A stretch of DNA of 34,557 nucleotides, taken from NCBI GenBank assembly GCA_937136395.1, contig CAKZOI010000040.1, positions 1 to 34,557 of the forward strand, read 5' to 3'. Positions 17,981 through 27,731 of this stretch are shown here, in pieces; position 1 is the first letter of the stretch, and the number at the start of each line of letters is the position of its first letter. Under the pieces are notes generated by a model. The model worked only from the letters and a program-made list of their open reading frames with translations. It had not been told where the DNA came from and did no database searches. A program made the position numbers and the translations under genes. The DNA is from an uncultured Opitutia bacterium (GTDB lineage Bacteria; Verrucomicrobiota; Verrucomicrobiia; Opitutales; Coraliomargaritaceae).

Positions 17981-20461
17981 TTAACGAAGCGATGGACGAA
18001 GCTCTTCAACCTCGAAGCACTCGATCGTATCGCCCTCTTCATATCCTTCATAGCCAGAGACGTGAACACCACACTCGTAGCCAGCACGCACATCTTTGAC
18101 GTCGTCCTTAAAGCGCTTGAGAGTATCGATTTTGCTTTCGTGGAGAAGTGTTTCACCGCGATATACGCGAGCGATGCACTTACGTTTGATGGAACCTTCG
18201 GTGACCATACAACCCGCAACGGCATTGCCCTTGCCCACCGAGAACACCTGACGAACCTCGGCAGCACCGAGTTTCTTCTCGCTGTATTCTGGCTCGAGTA
18301 GATCGGCCATACACTCTTCGACTTGATCGATGAGTTCGTAAATAATTTCGTGTTGGATAATCCGTATATCGTGATGCTTTGCAAGGCTCTGCACACCATT
18401 GTCGAGTTTCACATTGAAACCAACGACGGTAGCGCCACCAGCGCTTGCCAATGTGATATCGTTCTTAGTAATGTGCCCAACACCTTTGCTGATGACTTCG
18501 AGATCAACTTTATCGCTTTCGATATTTTTGAGTGCATTGACTAAAGCCTCAGTTGAACCGTGCACATCGGACTTAACGATCACACGTAGGCTCTTCTTTT
18601 GCTGGTTTTCGATTGCAGCAAAGAGGTCTTCAATTGTAGCAGCGCCACCTTCCTTATCGGCAGCTTCCTTCGCATTGGCATCTTCGCGTTTACGCTCAGA
18701 AATACGATCTTCAGCGGCACGCTTGGCGGTCTTCTCGTTTTTCTCTGTCGAGAAACGGTCGCCAGAAGCCGGCACATCCGACCAACCAATTACTTTTACA
18801 GGTGTGGACGGTGGTGCGGTTTTGACGAGATTGCCATCGGCATCCGTCATGCTCTTCACCTTACAATAGGTTTCACCGCAAAGTAAGGCATCGCCTTTCT
18901 TGAGTGTTCCGCGCTCGACGATAACAGTCGCAGTGGCACCACGGCCTTGCTCGATTTGCGACTCAACTACGATACCCGAGGACGGGCAATCTGGGTTGGC
19001 TTGCAATTCGAGAACTTCCGCTTGAAGCAGAATCATATCAAGCAGATCGCTGATGTTGGTGCCATTGAGTGCGGATACTTCGACAGCAATCGTCTCACCT
19101 CCCCAGTCTTCTGGAGCGATCCCTTTTTCCTGCATTTGCTGTTTCACGCGGTCAACATTCGCACCCTTTGAATCGATCTTATTGATCGCAACAATGATGG
19201 AGTTGTTGGCCTCTTTAGCAAACTTGAGCGCTTCATCGGTCTGCGGTTTGAAGGAATCGTCCGCGGCAATCACGAGAATCGCAATGTCGGTAACATTTGC
19301 ACCACGCTCACGCATGAGCGAGAAAGCGGCGTGACCGGGAGTATCGAGGAAAGAAATCTTATGGTCGTTGTGCTCGATTTGGTAAGCACCGATGTGCTGA
19401 GTGATGCCACCTGCTTCGCCACCTACGACATTCGCCTTGCGGATCGAATCAAGCAAAGTGGTTTTACCGTGATCCACGTGACCGAGGATACACACAACTG
19501 GAGGACGTGGCTTGAGGAAACGAGGATCATCGTCGGAAGGTTTTGCCTTCTTCTTTTTCTCGTTTTTGTCGGCCTGTGTCTCACCACGGTGGTGGATCTC
19601 TAGCTCGAAACCATGACGTGTAGCGATTTGCTTCGCAATCGGTTCCTCGATGGTCTGATTCATGGAGGCGAAGATGCCCATTTCCATGAGTTCGGAGATC
19701 AGTTTGAAAGGCTTGAGTCCGATATCGCCCGCGAAGTCACGAACAACAATCGGTGGTTTGACATGAACGAGCTTGGGTGCAGCGGATTCTTCAGCTATCG
19801 CCTCACCCTCGCCTGCAACTGCTTCTGTCTCTGGAGCTACCGGAGCCGCAGCCGATGGCGGTTTTGGTGGGCCTGCTGGACTGGGTGCTGTAGGTACAGG
19901 CGCTGGTGGCGTTGTTTTTGGCGCTGGTGGTGGGACAGAGCCCGCAGCGGGGATGCTTGCACCGGCTGGAATTCTGGCGGCTGGCGGCGCTTTGGGCGCA
20001 GCGGGCGGAACCTTTGCCACTGGTGGCGCTTTCGGTGCGGCTGGTGGAATTTTAGGCGCGGCTGGTGGAGCCTTAGAAGGCGCTGGAGGAGCTTTCGGTG
20101 CAGGGGTCGGCTCGGCCACTGCTTTTGGCTTTGGCTTTGGCTTTGCCGCTTCTTCCTCTGCGAGCTTTGCCGCCTCACGTTCTTCTCGCTCACGCTGAAT
20201 GTCCTGCGCACTCTTGACGAATGCGCCTGCCGGTAAGACGGGCGCTTTGGGTGCTTCAGGCTCAGGGCTTGCTTCCGTTTCGGCAGCTGGTGCTTCAGCT
20301 TCCTTCTTGGCGGCAAACTCCTCTACGAGAGATTCGGCGGAAATATTATCAATCGTACTGGAAGCGCTCTTCACTTCGAAGCCACGACTTTTTAGGAGCT
20401 CAATTAGCTCCTTATTTTCCATTCCGATTTGTTTGGAAAGCTGGTGTATACGAACACTCAT
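17981..20461 (-). CDS. infB: Translation initiation factor IF-2
   Basis: An 826-residue GTPase that places initiator tRNA on the 30S subunit. Residues 1-50 are an IF2 N-terminal domain ([12 protein letters not shown]). Residues about 57-215 are a low-complexity Ala/Pro/Lys linker with repeated A-A-P-K-A-P-P units. The G-domain starts at G-H-V-D-H-G-K-T (327-334), with D-T-P-G-H (G3) and N-K-I-D (G4) downstream, followed by domains II-IV ending E-C-F-E-V-E-E-L. The DNA of the linker is GC-rich and repetitive and gives long Trp- and Gly-rich ORFs on the other strand that are artefacts. Confidence 0.97.
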   Translation of the reverse strand: MSVRIHQLSKQIGMENKELIELLKSRGFEVKSASSTIDNISAESLVEEFAAKKEAEAPAAETEASPEPEAPKAPVLPAGAFVKSAQDIQREREEREAAKLAEEEAAKPKPKPKAVAEPTPAPKAPPAPSKAPPAAPKIPPAAPKAPPVAKVPPAAPKAPPAARIPAGASIPAAGSVPPPAPKTTPPAPVPTAPSPAGPPKPPSAAAPVAPETEAVAGEGEAIAEESAAPKLVHVKPPIVVRDFAGDIGLKPFKLISELMEMGIFASMNQTIEEPIAKQIATRHGFELEIHHRGETQADKNEKKKKAKPSDDDPRFLKPRPPVVCILGHVDHGKTTLLDSIRKANVVGGEAGGITQHIGAYQIEHNDHKISFLDTPGHAAFSLMRERGANVTDIAILVIAADDSFKPQTDEALKFAKEANNSIIVAINKIDSKGANVDRVKQQMQEKGIAPEDWGGETIAVEVSALNGTNISDLLDMILLQAEVLELQANPDCPSSGIVVESQIEQGRGATATVIVERGTLKKGDALLCGETYCKVKSMTDADGNLVKTAPPSTPVKVIGWSDVPASGDRFSTEKNEKTAKRAAEDRISERKREDANAKEAADKEGGAATIEDLFAAIENQQKKSLRVIVKSDVHGSTEALVNALKNIESDKVDLEVISKGVGHITKNDITLASAGGATVVGFNVKLDNGVQSLAKHHDIRIIQHEIIYELIDQVEECMADLLEPEYSEKKLGAAEVRQVFSVGKGNAVAGCMVTEGSIKRKCIARVYRGETLLHESKIDTLKRFKDDVKDVRAGYECGVHVSGYEGYEEGDTIECFEVEELRPSLR

Positions 20462-20517
20462 AAATGAGTTTTTTCTTTAAGTCTTAAGTTGGGCGAAATT
20501 CTACAGGTATGGACGAA

Positions 20518-21768
20518 CTATGCGTTTTGTTGCAAGTAAGCGTCGACTTTAGAAAGGATGTCTGTGGCTTCTTCTTCTGAGAACCCTGCATCCACGAGGT
20601 CGGCAGCGGTCACGCCTTCAAATACCTCGGGGCTAGAGAAACCGATGGAAACCAAGCGAACCGCGTGCTCTGGATCGAGCCCAGCGATAGCGCTAAGGCC
20701 TTCAGTCGCTTTCGCAATTTTCTCATCAAATCCGACGGCTTCTTTCTCTTCCTTGCCAATGTCGAGCTTCCAACCTAACAGGCGGGACGTCAGCTTGGCG
20801 TTGAAACCGCGGCGGCCAATTGCGATAGAGAGGTCATCTTCGGCGACTTCAAAGTGGATACGGCGATCACTCTCGTTCACTTTGATGTTGCGAGGCACTG
20901 CTGGCTTGAGGGCTTCCTCGAGTAGTTGCAGCGGATCTTGGAAGTGACGGATGATATCGATCTTTTCACCACCGAGCTCACGAACGATCGTCTTCACTCG
21001 AGCGCCACGAGCGCCGACACAAGCACCGACAGGGTCGACCTTTGGATCTGAGCTATTTACAGCGATCTTTGTGCGGTAGCCCGCTTCACGTGCCATCGCT
21101 TCGATAGTCACAGTGCCATCAGCGATTTCAGTGACTTCGAGTTCGAAGAGGCGACGCACAAAATTAATATTTGAACGGGAGAGGATAATATCTGGACCGC
21201 GGTTTGTTTGCTCAATTTTTAGCAGCAAACAACGAATGCTTTCGCCGGGTGCATAATCTTCACCCGGGACACGCTCGCGAGGAGGCAAAATCGCTTCGGC
21301 TTTACCTAGATCGATAATCAAATCACCGCGCTCGCGACGACGGACTGTGCCTGTAACGATATCGCCAACAGTGTCTTTGTAATCGTCATAGATGCGATCT
21401 TTCTCAAATTGGCGGATACGCTGCATGATCGCTTGGCGAGCTGTTTGCGCAGCAATGCGGCCGAGATATGCAGGGTCGACTTCGACTTCAAGGACTTCAT
21501 CAAGTTGTGCATCCGGCTTGATCTTGCGCGCCTTTTCGATATGAATCTCAAGGGCAGCATCACCAACAGAGTCAACAACTTGCAAAATACTCCAAGCTTT
21601 CAAAGCACCCGTCTTCGGATTGATTTCAACACGCAGGTCTTGCCCCGCACTGTCCCCCTTTTGGGCAGCGCCAATAATCGCAGAGGAAATGGCTTCGATC
21701 ATGTCTGGACGACTGATCCCCTTTTCCTTCTCCATGTATTCTAAAACTGAAAGTATTTCGTGACTCAT
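20518..21768 (-). CDS. nusA: Transcription termination/antitermination factor NusA
   Basis: A 416-residue protein with the NusA architecture: an N-terminal RNA-polymerase-binding domain (about 1-130), an S1 domain ([15 protein letters not shown] near 134-148) and two KH domains, the first with [11 protein letters not shown] near 248-258 and the second with [12 protein letters not shown] near 316-327. A single helix-hairpin-helix-like domain ends the protein. It is the first visible gene of the cluster. The usual upstream partner rimP is absent, since the next gene (queC) is divergent. Confidence 0.96.
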   Translation of the reverse strand: MSHEILSVLEYMEKEKGISRPDMIEAISSAIIGAAQKGDSAGQDLRVEINPKTGALKAWSILQVVDSVGDAALEIHIEKARKIKPDAQLDEVLEVEVDPAYLGRIAAQTARQAIMQRIRQFEKDRIYDDYKDTVGDIVTGTVRRRERGDLIIDLGKAEAILPPRERVPGEDYAPGESIRCLLLKIEQTNRGPDIILSRSNINFVRRLFELEVTEIADGTVTIEAMAREAGYRTKIAVNSSDPKVDPVGACVGARGARVKTIVRELGGEKIDIIRHFQDPLQLLEEALKPAVPRNIKVNESDRRIHFEVAEDDLSIAIGRRGFNAKLTSRLLGWKLDIGKEEKEAVGFDEKIAKATEGLSAIAGLDPEHAVRLVSIGFSSPEVFEGVTAADLVDAGFSEEEATDILSKVDAYLQQNA

Positions 21769-21977
21769 TGATGCTATAAATAGAAAAAGCGGACTAGCGC
21801 CCGCTTAAAGATGATGCTGGGTTTATTTGTGAAGGACGCAAAGTAAAGGGCTCGCGGTCCTTGTCAAGAGTCAGTGTAGCTGTCCGAGCGGATAGTTTTT
21901 GCTACTCATCCAAAGCAAATCGCACGGTTTTTTCGGCTTGCGCCATCAGTAGAAGCACGCACCTTACCGAATCCACT

Positions 21978-22001
21978 CCCCTGCTAAGGAATTCCCAGGG
22001 G
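21978..22001. promoter_or_regulatory. Hairpin in the queC leader
   Basis: CCCCTG (21978-21983) pairs with CAGGGG (21996-22001) around a 12-base loop, 28 bases before the queC ATG. It could influence queC expression. It does not match the preQ1 riboswitch pattern as I know it. Confidence 0.3.
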
Positions 22002-22029
22002 TCGCTGCTGACAGCCAACAACTGAATTC

Positions 22030-22734
22030 ATGAAAATCGTCCTTATCTATTCTGGCGGACTCGACTCGACGGTCTTACTTTACCAACTACATGCTGCTGG
22101 GCACGAATTACATGCTCTATCTGTAAACTACGGTCAACGCCATAGCTGCGAACTCATCAGCGCCGCCAAGATTTGCGCACAATTAGGCATTCCAAATACG
22201 GTCGCCGACCTTTCCTCGATCCAACCACTCTTAGCTGGAAGCAGTCTGACCTCTCCTGAAATCGATGTCGCCGAAGGGCACTACACCGAAGAGAATATGA
22301 AGAGCACCGTGGTGCCCAACCGCAACATGATCTTACTGTCGATCGCAACGGGGCACGCACTTTCCATTGGCGCAGAGCAAGTTGCCTATGCGGCACATAG
22401 CGGCGACCACGCCATCTATCCAGACTGCCGAAACGAGTTTGCCGATGCGATGGCAACTGCAATCGGTCTCTGCGACTGGAACAAAGTCGAACTGATCCGA
22501 CCCTTTGTCGACTGGACGAAGGCTGATATTGTGCGCCGTGGAGCCGAACTCGACCTCCCCTTTGCTATGACTTGGTCCTGCTACAAAGGCGGCAAGTTGC
22601 ATTGCGGACGCTGCGGCACTTGCATCGAACGCCGCGAAGCCTTCGATCTAGCAAATATACCAGACCCGACACCTTACCGTGAAGACGCGCACTCAGTAGA
22701 CACACTCCGCGCCAACAACTGGCGTTTAAGCTAA
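22030..22734 (+). CDS. queC: 7-cyano-7-deazaguanine synthase
   Basis: A 234-residue ATP-dependent enzyme that converts 7-carboxy-7-deazaguanine to preQ0. The PP-loop S-G-G-L-D-S is at residues 8-13 and binds [15 protein letters not shown] near 125-136 is a substrate segment. The C-terminal zinc site has four cysteines in [15 protein letters not shown] near 180-194. It starts a queC-queD-queE run on the plus strand, divergent from nusA. No Shine-Dalgarno sequence is visible upstream of the ATG. Confidence 0.96.
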   Translation: MKIVLIYSGGLDSTVLLYQLHAAGHELHALSVNYGQRHSCELISAAKICAQLGIPNTVADLSSIQPLLAGSSLTSPEIDVAEGHYTEENMKSTVVPNRNMILLSIATGHALSIGAEQVAYAAHSGDHAIYPDCRNEFADAMATAIGLCDWNKVELIRPFVDWTKADIVRRGAELDLPFAMTWSCYKGGKLHCGRCGTCIERREAFDLANIPDPTPYREDAHSVDTLRANNWRLS

Positions 22735-22797
22735 ACCAGCATTCCAGCCTTCCAGCCTGTCAGTTTTTCAACCTTTCAGCTTTTCAGCCTTTCCAAG
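22735..22797. repeat. Pyrimidine-rich TTTCAGC-type array (copy 2) between queC and queD
   Basis: Degenerate units CCAGCCTT, CCAGCCTG, TCAGTTTT, TCAACCTT, TCAGCTTT, TCAGCCTT fill the whole queC-queD gap and end two bases before the queD ATG. Related to the array at 6431-6494. It leaves no room for a Shine-Dalgarno sequence before queD. Confidence 0.7.
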
Positions 22798-22798
22798 C

Positions 22799-23227
22799 AT
22801 GCTCACCTGTAAAAAAACATATCGCGACATCCCGTTCGCCCACCGCCAGCACAATCACGACGGCCACTGCGCGCTCATACATGGGCACAATTGGGGCATC
22901 ACCTTAACCTTTGCTTGCAGCGAGACCGACAAGAACGGCTTTGTAGTAGATTTTGGTAAACTCAAATACCTCAAGCAATGGATCGATGAGCACCTCGACC
23001 ATGCCTGTCTCTTCAACGAATCCGACCCTGAGAAGGACGCCCTACTCGCTGCCGCTGGACACCTCTTCAAGCCATACGTCTTGCCCAACAGTTCCTGCGA
23101 AGGCTTGGCGCAACACATCCACACAGTTTTCGACCCAATGGTTCGGAAACAAACAAACAACCGCGTCTGGATCGTTGAAGTCGAGATCATCGAAGACTCT
23201 AAGAACTCCGCCAATTACCGCCCATAG
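22799..23227 (+). CDS. queD: 6-carboxy-5,6,7,8-tetrahydropterin synthase
   Basis: A 142-residue enzyme of the PTPS fold that makes 6-carboxytetrahydropterin from dihydroneopterin triphosphate. The zinc ligands are His15 (F-A-H) and the H-G-H at 28-30. The catalytic Cys is at 24, in [17 protein letters not shown] near 48-55 and the late E-G-L-A-Q-H-I near 101-107 are family landmarks. It lies between queC and queE; the preceding gap is filled by a repeat array rather than a ribosome-binding site. Confidence 0.95.
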   Translation: MLTCKKTYRDIPFAHRQHNHDGHCALIHGHNWGITLTFACSETDKNGFVVDFGKLKYLKQWIDEHLDHACLFNESDPEKDALLAAAGHLFKPYVLPNSSCEGLAQHIHTVFDPMVRKQTNNRVWIVEVEIIEDSKNSANYRP

Positions 23228-23265
23228 CCACCCGAGCCGAACGATTCAGCCCCGCCGCACTGACC

Positions 23266-23946
23266 ATGCTACCCATTCACGAACAATTTTATACCTTTCA
23301 AGGAGAAGGTGCACATGCAGGGCGAGCGGCTTACTTTATACGAACATTCGGTTGCCCAGTGCATTGCCCATGGTGCGATTCCGCAGGCACCTGGCATCCC
23401 GACTACATTCCTAAAAAAATCCAACGCTTGAGCGCGAGCGAACTCGCTGAGCAAGTCGCCCAGACAGCAGCAGAGTTTGTCGTCATAACTGGAGGCGAGC
23501 CAGCGATCCACGACCTCGGGCGACTCACAGAGGCGCTACACACAATCGCTCGCCCAGTGCACCTTGAAACCAGTGGCGCCTTTCAGATACAAGGAGCCAT
23601 CGATTGGATCACACTCAGCCCAAAGCGCTGGAAACACCCACTGGCTGAAAATGTTCAGCGCGCCAACGAATTTAAAATCATCGTCGATAAACCAGAGGCG
23701 ATTGAAGAATACAGCCAAATGCTCACGAAGCTCGGCGCGCACTCAGACACGCCCATTTGGCTACACCCGGAGTGGTCGCAACACGCCAACCAAGCAGTCC
23801 TCGACGCAATCACGGAATGGGTCAAAAACAAGGGTGCGCCCTACCGCGCTGGTTGGCAGATGCACAAAAACTACGCAGCAGACCTGACCGATCCGCGCAG
23901 CGCACCGGCGGCCCCTCTCGGCGGCAAACCGGAACTCGGGTTTTAA
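23266..23946 (+). CDS. queE: 7-carboxy-7-deazaguanine synthase (radical SAM)
   Basis: A 226-residue radical SAM enzyme that rearranges 6-carboxytetrahydropterin to 7-carboxy-7-deazaguanine. The 4Fe-4S cluster motif C-x3-C-x2-C is at Cys30, Cys34 and Cys37 ([11 protein letters not shown]). F-Q-G-E-G precedes it near 11-15 and T-G-G-E-P near 75-79 binds SAM. Third gene of the queC-D-E run, 38 bases after queD. Later queuosine genes (queF, tgt, queA) are not in the window. Confidence 0.95.
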   Translation: MLPIHEQFYTFQGEGAHAGRAAYFIRTFGCPVHCPWCDSAGTWHPDYIPKKIQRLSASELAEQVAQTAAEFVVITGGEPAIHDLGRLTEALHTIARPVHLETSGAFQIQGAIDWITLSPKRWKHPLAENVQRANEFKIIVDKPEAIEEYSQMLTKLGAHSDTPIWLHPEWSQHANQAVLDAITEWVKNKGAPYRAGWQMHKNYAADLTDPRSAPAAPLGGKPELGF

Positions 23947-23947
23947 T

Positions 23948-23971
23948 GGCCAAATCTTAAAAGAATTGGCC
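23948..23971. terminator. Hairpin after queE, possible weak terminator
   Basis: GGCCAA pairs with TTGGCC and TCTT pairs with AAGA inside, with one A-A mismatch, two bases after the queE stop codon. No U-tract follows on the plus strand, so intrinsic termination is doubtful; 3'-end protection is an alternative. Confidence 0.35.
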
Positions 23972-24027
23972 TAAAAACAGAAAAAGTCTCTGGAGGGTCT
24001 TACACCATTTCTAGTATTATTTGTTCC

Positions 24028-24112
24028 GGTAGCGCAGGCGTGTCTCACGCCGCACGAAAGTTTGTGGTGCCTCGCAAGTGTCTATGCGCACCGAGGACGG
24101 TGCTGCGCTACC
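24028..24112. repeat. 85-bp structured intergenic repeat, copy 1
   Basis: It begins GGTAGCGCAG and ends with the exact inverse CTGCGCTACC. Inside it has GGCGTG-tct-CACGCC and a CCTCG/CGAGG pairing. Copy 2 (25885-25969) differs at only two positions. It lies between the convergent genes queE and the FKBP gene. Confidence 0.92.
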
Positions 24113-24129
24113 TTGTAAGTGAGCCGATC

Positions 24130-24149
24130 TATCGTTTTTCGAAACGATA
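24130..24149. repeat. Perfect 8-bp hairpin with TTCG loop
   Basis: TATCGTTT-TTCG-AAACGATA. It stands between the 85-bp repeat and the FKBP terminator. No U-tract adjoins it. Confidence 0.5.
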
Positions 24150-24172
24150 TTACCTAAACACCATTCACGATG

Positions 24173-24212
24173 GGTCCAAAAAAGCCCGCAAACTGAACAG
24201 CTTGCGGGCTTT
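24173..24212 (-). terminator. Rho-independent terminator of the FKBP gene
   Basis: On the minus strand AAAGCCCGCAAG pairs with TTGCGGGCTTT and TTTTTT closes the stem, about 20 bases after the FKBP stop codon. Confidence 0.88.
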
Positions 24213-24231
24213 AGAAAGAATGAAACAGTGC

Positions 24232-24996
24232 TTAGCTACCTGGATTCACTTCAATCAATTCACATTCGAAGATCAAAGTGTCACCGGGCTTGATTGCACC
24301 ACCTGGACGAGGGTTGTTGCCGTAGCCCAGTTCGCTCGGGATGTAGAGAATGATTTTACCACCTGGCGCCACTTTCGTGAGTCCTTCGCCAAAGCCTGGG
24401 ACCACACCATTTAGAGGGAACGTCGCAGGCTGACCACGATCATAAGAGCTATCAAACTGCGTGCCGTCGATCAATGTGCCTTTATAGTGCACTAGAACAG
24501 TGTCTTCCATCGTTGGCTTGTCACCTTCGCCTGGCTCAAGCACCTTGAAGTGGAGACCCGACTCGGAAGACTCAACTCCTTCTTGGCCTTTTAGCTCTGC
24601 GAAGAATTCCTCCGCGGCGGCGATGTTACCCGCAGCCGCTTTTTCAGCTTCTGCTGCAGCTGCAGCTTGTGCCTTTTCAGCACGTGCTTGAATGAATTCT
24701 TGGAATGCAGGCATCTTGGCCAACATAGCTTGATCCGGCTGATCATCAGCGAGTCCACGTGCGATTCCCTTAGCAATTGCTGGCGCATCATCCGCAGTAA
24801 AACCGAGCTCTTTCATGCCGGACTGAAAAACTGTCAAGTAGCCAAGCATTTCAACCAACTCATCATTAGACACTGCTGGAGCAGCTGGAGCTGGCTCTGG
24901 AGCAGCCGCAGTTTCGTCCTGTGCAAATACAGGTGTGAGAGAGGCGCCCGCAAGCGTCATTAACGCAACGGAAGTAAGAAGATTCTTTTTAATCAT
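24232..24996 (-). CDS. Secreted FKBP-type peptidyl-prolyl cis-trans isomerase
   Basis: A 254-residue protein. A signal peptide with cleavage after V-F-A (residue 25) sends it to the periplasm or envelope. Residues about 40-140 form a helical, Ala/Glu-rich dimerisation-type domain as in FkpA/Mip. Residues about 150-254 are the FKBP domain, with [33 protein letters not shown] and I-P-S-E-L-G-Y-G, which carry the isomerase pocket (Tyr, Phe, Asp, Val, Trp-equivalent and Tyr positions). It is monocistronic with its own terminator. TATAAT lies only a few bases before the ATG, so a leaderless transcript is possible. Confidence 0.93.
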   Translation of the reverse strand: MIKKNLLTSVALMTLAGASLTPVFAQDETAAAPEPAPAAPAVSNDELVEMLGYLTVFQSGMKELGFTADDAPAIAKGIARGLADDQPDQAMLAKMPAFQEFIQARAEKAQAAAAAEAEKAAAGNIAAAEEFFAELKGQEGVESSESGLHFKVLEPGEGDKPTMEDTVLVHYKGTLIDGTQFDSSYDRGQPATFPLNGVVPGFGEGLTKVAPGGKIILYIPSELGYGNNPRPGGAIKPGDTLIFECELIEVNPGS

Positions 24997-25166
24997 AAAT
25001 TATAATTGATGAGTTTAGATAACAAAGGCGACAAAAGTTAACGAAGCCGATGAAAGGTCAACCTTTGAAGTCACTATCTAAGCGACTTGGTTCCTCATTT
25101 TATAAATTTGTGACGAAACACTTCATATTTGCGCCTTAGGCAAAAGTAGGCAGCGTTTCTACAATC

Positions 25167-25874
25167 ATGCCTGCACCTACTACATCTGGAACGCTCACTC
25201 TTATCGCAGCGCCTATTGGCAACCTCTCCGACATGACGCCTCGCGCAATCGAAGCCTTGGCATCGGCGACCTGTATCGCATGCGAAGATACTCGTGTGAC
25301 AGGAAAACTCCTTAATAAACTGGAGATTGCCTACGAAGCAAAATTGATTTCCTATCGCGAAGAAAATGAGAGCTACATGGCCAGCGAACTCGCTGACCGC
25401 ATGGCAGCGGGCGAAGACATCGCCTTGATCGCCGATGCGGGCACCCCTGCAATTAGCGACCCGGGATTTCGCCTTGTGCGCGAATGTCGCAAACGCGGCC
25501 TCCCCGTCACAACGGCACCTGGCGTCAGTGCAGTCATCACAGCACTCTCACTCTCAGGGCTGCCCAGCGACGGCTTTCTTTACGTCGGCTTCCTCCCTCC
25601 CAAAAGTGCGGCACGAAAACGCTTCTTCGATGCGCATCAAGATTTTGGATACACGATTATAATCTATGAATCCTGCCACCGCATCGGAAAATTTTTGAAC
25701 GACCTTGTCGCCACGCTCGGCCCTGATCGCTGCATCTCGGTCTGCCGCGAACTGACGAAGCTACACGAAACGGTGCACACTGGACCCGCGGGAGATGTCC
25801 GTGACCGCGTCGCGAAAGGTAGCCAGAAAGGCGAGTTCGTCGTCGTGATAGCGAAGGACGGTTTTGAACTTTAG
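25167..25874 (+). CDS. rsmI: 16S rRNA (cytidine(1402)-2'-O)-methyltransferase
   Basis: A 235-residue methyltransferase of the tetrapyrrole methylase fold that 2'-O-methylates C1402 in the ribosomal P site. P-I-G-N-L near residues 16-20, A-C-E-D-T-R near 38-43 and A-D-A-G-T-P-A-I-S-D-P-G near 88-99 are the SAM- and substrate-binding motifs. V-C-R-E-L-T-K-L-H-E near 190-199 is the RsmI-specific end of the core. The protein stops soon after, without the C-terminal extension of longer homologues. Its stop is 10 bases from copy 2 of the 85-bp repeat. Confidence 0.95.
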   Translation: MPAPTTSGTLTLIAAPIGNLSDMTPRAIEALASATCIACEDTRVTGKLLNKLEIAYEAKLISYREENESYMASELADRMAAGEDIALIADAGTPAISDPGFRLVRECRKRGLPVTTAPGVSAVITALSLSGLPSDGFLYVGFLPPKSAARKRFFDAHQDFGYTIIIYESCHRIGKFLNDLVATLGPDRCISVCRELTKLHETVHTGPAGDVRDRVAKGSQKGEFVVVIAKDGFEL

Positions 25875-25884
25875 AAACAATTAA

Positions 25885-25969
25885 GGTAGCGCAGGCGTGT
25901 CTCACGCCGCACGAAAGTTTGTGGTGCCTCGCAAGTGTCTATGCGCACCGAGGACGGTGCCGCGCTAAC
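25885..25969. repeat. 85-bp structured intergenic repeat, copy 2
   Basis: 83 of 85 bases equal copy 1, in the same orientation, 1,857 bases away. It fills the gap between the convergent genes rsmI (stop at 25874) and rnd (stop at 25973) almost exactly. The last three bases of the closing palindrome carry one change (AAC for ACC). Confidence 0.92.
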
Positions 25970-25972
25970 TAC

Positions 25973-27136
25973 CTAATCGTGAAACTCGGGCAACTTCGTT
26001 TCGGAATTTATCGTGATCGAGCCATTGCCCTGTAAAATCGACAGTAAGTGATTGCCACAGAATTCCCCGCGCCAGCCGCGCAGTAAACGATGTCGCTCGG
26101 CAGTCGCATTGTCTGCCTCTAAAACCAAGGCGGTCACCTCAGCACGATTCCCAATCAAAGCAGGGTCGATCTTCGCCGCAAGACACGTGCCCTTAATAAA
26201 CGCTAAGGACAAGTCCACACGCGCCTCGTAGCCATCATCCGGAGCGGAGCCGTTGTGGCGACCATTCGGCAAGTCGGGCAAGTCCCCACTACGACCGCGC
26301 TCAATCGCAGCCCATAGATGTTTACGGTTACGTTCCAAAGCGCGATCGCTCAAACCCTTCATCGGACGGATGTCGTTTGGCGACTCAGGCGGACGCTTTA
26401 TCAGCGAGACAATCGCATCGTCGGATAAAATAAAATTGCGTGGCAAATTACGCTGACGTGCCTTTGTTTCACGCCAAGAGCCGAGCGCCCGCATAATATT
26501 GCGCTGTTGATTCGTCAAAGATCCGCTCCCCCGCACACGCGGCATTTCTGCATCAGGATCCGATTCGCCATAGAGCGACTCCACCTCATACATTTTCATC
26601 TCATCGAGGATCCACTCTTTGCGCCCAAGTTTCTCGGCACGCTCCATAATTTTCACCATTAGACGGGTTGAATAGCGCACATCATCCTCAGCATATTCAA
26701 TCTGCGCATCGGTCAATGGGCGCGCCAACCAATTCGAACGTGTCTCTGACTTATCAAGTCGCACCTTCTGCAAAGTCCGCAACAACTCACTCAGCGAGAT
26801 CGTGGAAGACAAGCCAGCAAACCCAGCAGAGCGTTGTGTATCGAAAATGTTCTTTGGATAGCCGCCACAAGCACGATATAGGATCGTCAAGTCTTGCTGT
26901 GCGTCGTGTAAAATCTTCACGACACTTTCGTCTGACATCAAATCCGCAAATGGTGACCAATCTTCAATTTCTGGAGCATCCACCAATACGCAACGGCCAT
27001 CCGGATATCCGATTTGCACCAAACCTAGTGTCGGATAATAGGTGCGATCCCAAATAAACTCCGTATCAATACCCACCGCGCCAGCCTCTTTGGCAGCACG
27101 CACCGCTTCTGCAAGCGCTTCTGTAGTCGTAATCAT
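25973..27136 (-). CDS. rnd: Ribonuclease D
   Basis: A 387-residue 3'-5' exonuclease for tRNA and small RNA 3' ends. The DEDD catalytic set is visible: D-T-E at 24-26, H-D-A-Q-Q-D near 77-82 and Y-A-E-D-D-V-R-Y near 148-155. Two HRDC-type helical regions follow (about 210-290 and 310-380), with R-N-F-I-L-S-D-D near 235. RNase D normally has two HRDC domains, so the length is typical. It lies 54 bases downstream of ppnP and its stop abuts the 85-bp repeat. Confidence 0.93.
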   Translation of the reverse strand: MITTTEALAEAVRAAKEAGAVGIDTEFIWDRTYYPTLGLVQIGYPDGRCVLVDAPEIEDWSPFADLMSDESVVKILHDAQQDLTILYRACGGYPKNIFDTQRSAGFAGLSSTISLSELLRTLQKVRLDKSETRSNWLARPLTDAQIEYAEDDVRYSTRLMVKIMERAEKLGRKEWILDEMKMYEVESLYGESDPDAEMPRVRGSGSLTNQQRNIMRALGSWRETKARQRNLPRNFILSDDAIVSLIKRPPESPNDIRPMKGLSDRALERNRKHLWAAIERGRSGDLPDLPNGRHNGSAPDDGYEARVDLSLAFIKGTCLAAKIDPALIGNRAEVTALVLEADNATAERHRLLRGWRGEFCGNHLLSILQGNGSITINSETKLPEFHD

Positions 27137-27190
27137 ATGTTCTCCAAAGTCGCTAAAATCATCGCGAATGGGAAGGAGAATCTTTACTAC

Positions 27191-27511
27191 TTAAGAAAGG
27201 TAGCTGCAGCAATAGTCTGCACCAGCTGATTTGACTTTGAGCGCGAACTTAGAATTGGCAGGCACATTGAAGGATTCGCCCTCTTTATAAGTCAACCACT
27301 CATCAGCACCGGCAAGCTTCACGTCCATTTCACCACCAAGCATTTCCATCAGCTCTGCGGCTTCCGTTCCAAATTCATAATCACCGGCTTGCATGAAGCC
27401 CAAGGTTTTCTTGCTGCCATCAGCGAAGACAACGGTGCGACTAGTCACTTGGCCGTCGAAGTAGACATTGGCCTTTTTAATGACGGATACGTTTTCAAAT
27501 GTTTCAGACAT
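27191..27511 (-). CDS. ppnP: Pyrimidine/purine nucleoside phosphorylase (DUF1255 family)
   Basis: A 106-residue single-cupin protein when started at 27511 ([10 protein letters not shown]). That start matches the roughly 95-105 residue family, whereas the open frame up to 27607 adds a Cys/Arg-rich stretch without family character. Landmarks are [13 protein letters not shown] near 16-28, [13 protein letters not shown] near 36-48 and F-N-V-P-A-N-S-K-F near 81-89. PpnP cleaves several nucleosides with phosphate. It is probably co-transcribed with rnd. Confidence 0.88.
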   Translation of the reverse strand: MSETFENVSVIKKANVYFDGQVTSRTVVFADGSKKTLGFMQAGDYEFGTEAAELMEMLGGEMDVKLAGADEWLTYKEGESFNVPANSKFALKVKSAGADYCCSYLS

Positions 27512-27731
27512 ACAGACCGTGATGACGATTCGGATCAAACATGCAACCCGATTTAACCTGAAAAAGCAGTCAGGATTCAGGAGTCGGAATACAGGATTCA
27601 TAATCACCCGATTGCAGAATTATACGCTTCGCAAATTTGGCGAAGCTCTCTTTGCTTGTAAGTTTCTCAGTATAAACTACTGACTCCTGTATCTAGATTT
27701 AATGCAGACTTAGACAATACCAACGTCGTGC

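Noticed and set aside
19613-20236. Long plus-strand frames opposite infB, including a 207-codon Trp/Arg-rich one and a Gly/Ala-rich one
   Set aside because: They are antisense translations of the repetitive Ala/Pro/Lys linker codons of IF2; composition is extreme and there is no start context or family resemblance.
21769-22029. Possible preQ1 riboswitch upstream of queC
   Set aside because: There is a hairpin at 21978-22001 but no preQ1-I or preQ1-II core pattern that I can recognise.
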